From positions 64,213-69,907 of the forward strand of contig NVSY01000017.1 of the NCBI GenBank assembly GCA_002401385.1: 5,695 bases of DNA. The letters are read 5' to 3'. The notes below the pieces were generated by a model that was not told where the DNA came from, searched no databases, and was given only the letters and a program-made list of their open reading frames with translations. Origin of the DNA: Flavobacteriaceae bacterium (lineage in GTDB: Bacteria > Bacteroidota > Bacteroidia > Flavobacteriales > Flavobacteriaceae). The position numbers were made by a program, and so were the translations under genes. Shown in pieces: positions 4,662-5,695 of this stretch. Within the stretch, counting starts at the first letter, position 1; the number at the start of each line of letters is the position of its first letter.

Positions 4662-5225
4662 TTGAAAAACAAGATCACATTTTTTAAGGAGGCCATTAAG
4701 AATATTAGGACTTCTGGGACTGTTGTACCGAGTTCTAAATTTTTGATCAAACGAATGTTGGCAGACATCGATTTTGATGCTGCCAGAATTTTAGTGGAAT
4801 ATGGGCCTGGGAGTGGAATTATTACGGAGGAAATTTTGAAGCGAATGCACCCTGAGGCACGACTATTTTGTTTTGAAATCAACGAGCTATTTTACAAACA
4901 TTTATCAGGATATAAACATCCGCAGTTAATCATGGTGAAAACATCCGCTTTGGATATTAAAGAAGTGATTCAAAAACATGGGTTTGATGCTGTGGATTGT
5001 GTTGTTTCTAGTCTGCCACTTGCTATTATGCCTCCAGAAATTTCGTTGAGTATTCTTGAAAAAACGTATGATGTATTAAGAGTAGAAGGAAAATTAATTC
5101 AGTACCAATACAGTCTGCAGAACAAAAAAGACCTAAAAAAAGTATTTGGACAACATGTTAAAATTCAGTTTGTAACTTTAAATATACCTCCTGCATTTGT
5201 TTATTTTTGTAAAAAAGTGCAATAA
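4662..5225 (+). CDS. SAM-dependent methyltransferase, PmtA-like (phospholipid N-methyltransferase family)
   Basis: A 187-residue class I methyltransferase. The N-terminus FFKEAIKNIRTSGTVVPSS (about 7-25) resembles the amphipathic membrane-associating start and G-x-x-x-PSS motif of Rhodobacter-type phospholipid N-methyltransferases (PmtA, COG3963). SAM motif I is VEYGPGSG (45-52), an acidic residue in FEIN (71-74) should bind the SAM ribose, and the motif IV region reads VVSSLPL (114-120), close to the SGLPL of PmtA. The substrate could be phosphatidylethanolamine, but this is inferred; rRNA dimethylases (KsgA) share the fold yet have an NLPY motif and are longer. The start is taken as TTG at 4662: the codon just before it is TAA, and the next in-frame ATG is residue 32, which would remove the conserved N-terminus. 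The downstream coiled-coil gene is on the same strand and close by, so they may be co-transcribed. Confidence 0.88.
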   Translation: MKNKITFFKEAIKNIRTSGTVVPSSKFLIKRMLADIDFDAARILVEYGPGSGIITEEILKRMHPEARLFCFEINELFYKHLSGYKHPQLIMVKTSALDIKEVIQKHGFDAVDCVVSSLPLAIMPPEISLSILEKTYDVLRVEGKLIQYQYSLQNKKDLKKVFGQHVKIQFVTLNIPPAFVYFCKKVQ

Positions 5226-5282
5226 TTAATGAAGGTGTACGTTAGAAGGACTCCCTCAATAAGTTTAATTAATTATTTTTTT

Positions 5283-5695
5283 ATGAGTACAACAGAAAAA
5301 AAATCAAACAAAGTAATTCTCATCGTTTTGGCAATTTTTTTAGTAGGAGCTTTAGGCTATATTTTTTATAGTAATCAAGAGCATACGAAATTAACAAATG
5401 CTATTACAGAAGAGAAAGTAGAAATCCAAGAGGACCTACAAAAAATGGTGTTAAAGTACGATGAAGCCATCGCGCAGAACACCGAAATAACGGACGAATT
5501 ACGTACCGAAAGAGACAAAATTGTGACTTTTCAAGCATCGATTAAAAAATTGAAAAACAGCAATTACGGATTGATGCGTAAATACAGAAAGCAAATTGCA
5601 AATATGCAAGCTTCTTATGATCGTTTGTCTCTGCAAGTAGTTGAGTTGACTGAAGAAAACAGCATGTTAACCGACAGTTTGGGTGTTGCAAATAC
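5283..5695 (+). CDS. Membrane-anchored coiled-coil protein (3' end outside window)
   Basis: Open to the right edge of the window, 137 complete codons visible. A short lysine-rich N-terminus (MSTTEKKSNK) is followed by one membrane helix at about 11-29 (VILIVLAIFLVGALGYIFY). A long charged helical region rich in Glu, Lys, Gln and Leu then runs from about residue 36 to the edge, with heptad-like spacing typical of a coiled coil. The likely topology is N-terminus in the cytoplasm and coiled coil in the periplasm. Flavobacterium genomes carry proteins of this architecture, sometimes labelled 'chromosome partitioning protein ParA', but no Walker ATPase motif is visible here and I would not use that name. 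The frame extends upstream without a stop to an ATG at 5229, three bases after the methyltransferase stop; the 5283 start is preferred because it gives the usual short N-terminus and has an A/T-rich leader. Confidence 0.85.
   Translation, partial: MSTTEKKSNKVILIVLAIFLVGALGYIFYSNQEHTKLTNAITEEKVEIQEDLQKMVLKYDEAIAQNTEITDELRTERDKIVTFQASIKKLKNSNYGLMRKYRKQIANMQASYDRLSLQVVELTEENSMLTDSLGVAN

Noticed and set aside
4658..4882. 74-codon minus-strand frame opposite the start of the methyltransferase gene
   Set aside because: Antisense to a clear SAM-binding domain and without a plausible product.

Overview
The window is AT-rich, gene-dense chromosomal DNA, most likely from a member of the Flavobacteriaceae such as Flavobacterium (Bacteroidota). 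Three things point there. Several genes have Bacteroidota-type -7 boxes (TAnnTTTG) just upstream. Shine-Dalgarno sequences are absent and the leaders are A/T-rich. The protein set is ordinary for that family. No rRNA, tRNA, CRISPR array, transposase or phage gene is visible.

Layout, left to right. Bases 1-35 are a strong rightward terminator for a gene that lies outside the window. trpS (tryptophanyl-tRNA synthetase) and, upstream of it, a small GlsB/YeaQ-type membrane protein gene both run leftward; a hairpin terminator between them makes them separate units. A 179-bp divergent region follows, then rightward plsC (lysophosphatidate acyltransferase). Facing plsC is a leftward yefM-yoeB toxin-antitoxin operon with a palindromic operator and a -7 box almost touching the antitoxin start codon. 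Next is a leftward gene for a 116-residue cytoplasmic protein that I do not recognise. Divergent from it is cvpA, which converges on comF with a 5-bp gap. Divergent from comF, and starting with TTG, is a PmtA-like SAM methyltransferase gene. Last comes the 5' part of a gene for a membrane-anchored coiled-coil protein, cut by the window edge.

Most genes are housekeeping: translation (trpS), phospholipid synthesis (plsC and possibly the methyltransferase), envelope proteins (GlsB-like, CvpA and the coiled-coil protein) and DNA uptake (comF). They look like a series of one- and two-gene units, not a dedicated pathway. The one accessory module is yefM-yoeB, which keeps all the YoeB catalytic residues and has an operator geometry like that described for E. 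coli YefM-YoeB. I see no convincing new multi-gene system. The most useful leads are the architecture of the toxin-antitoxin promoter (operator plus a probable leaderless mRNA), the two unknown proteins, and the start-codon corrections for trpS and the 116-residue gene.
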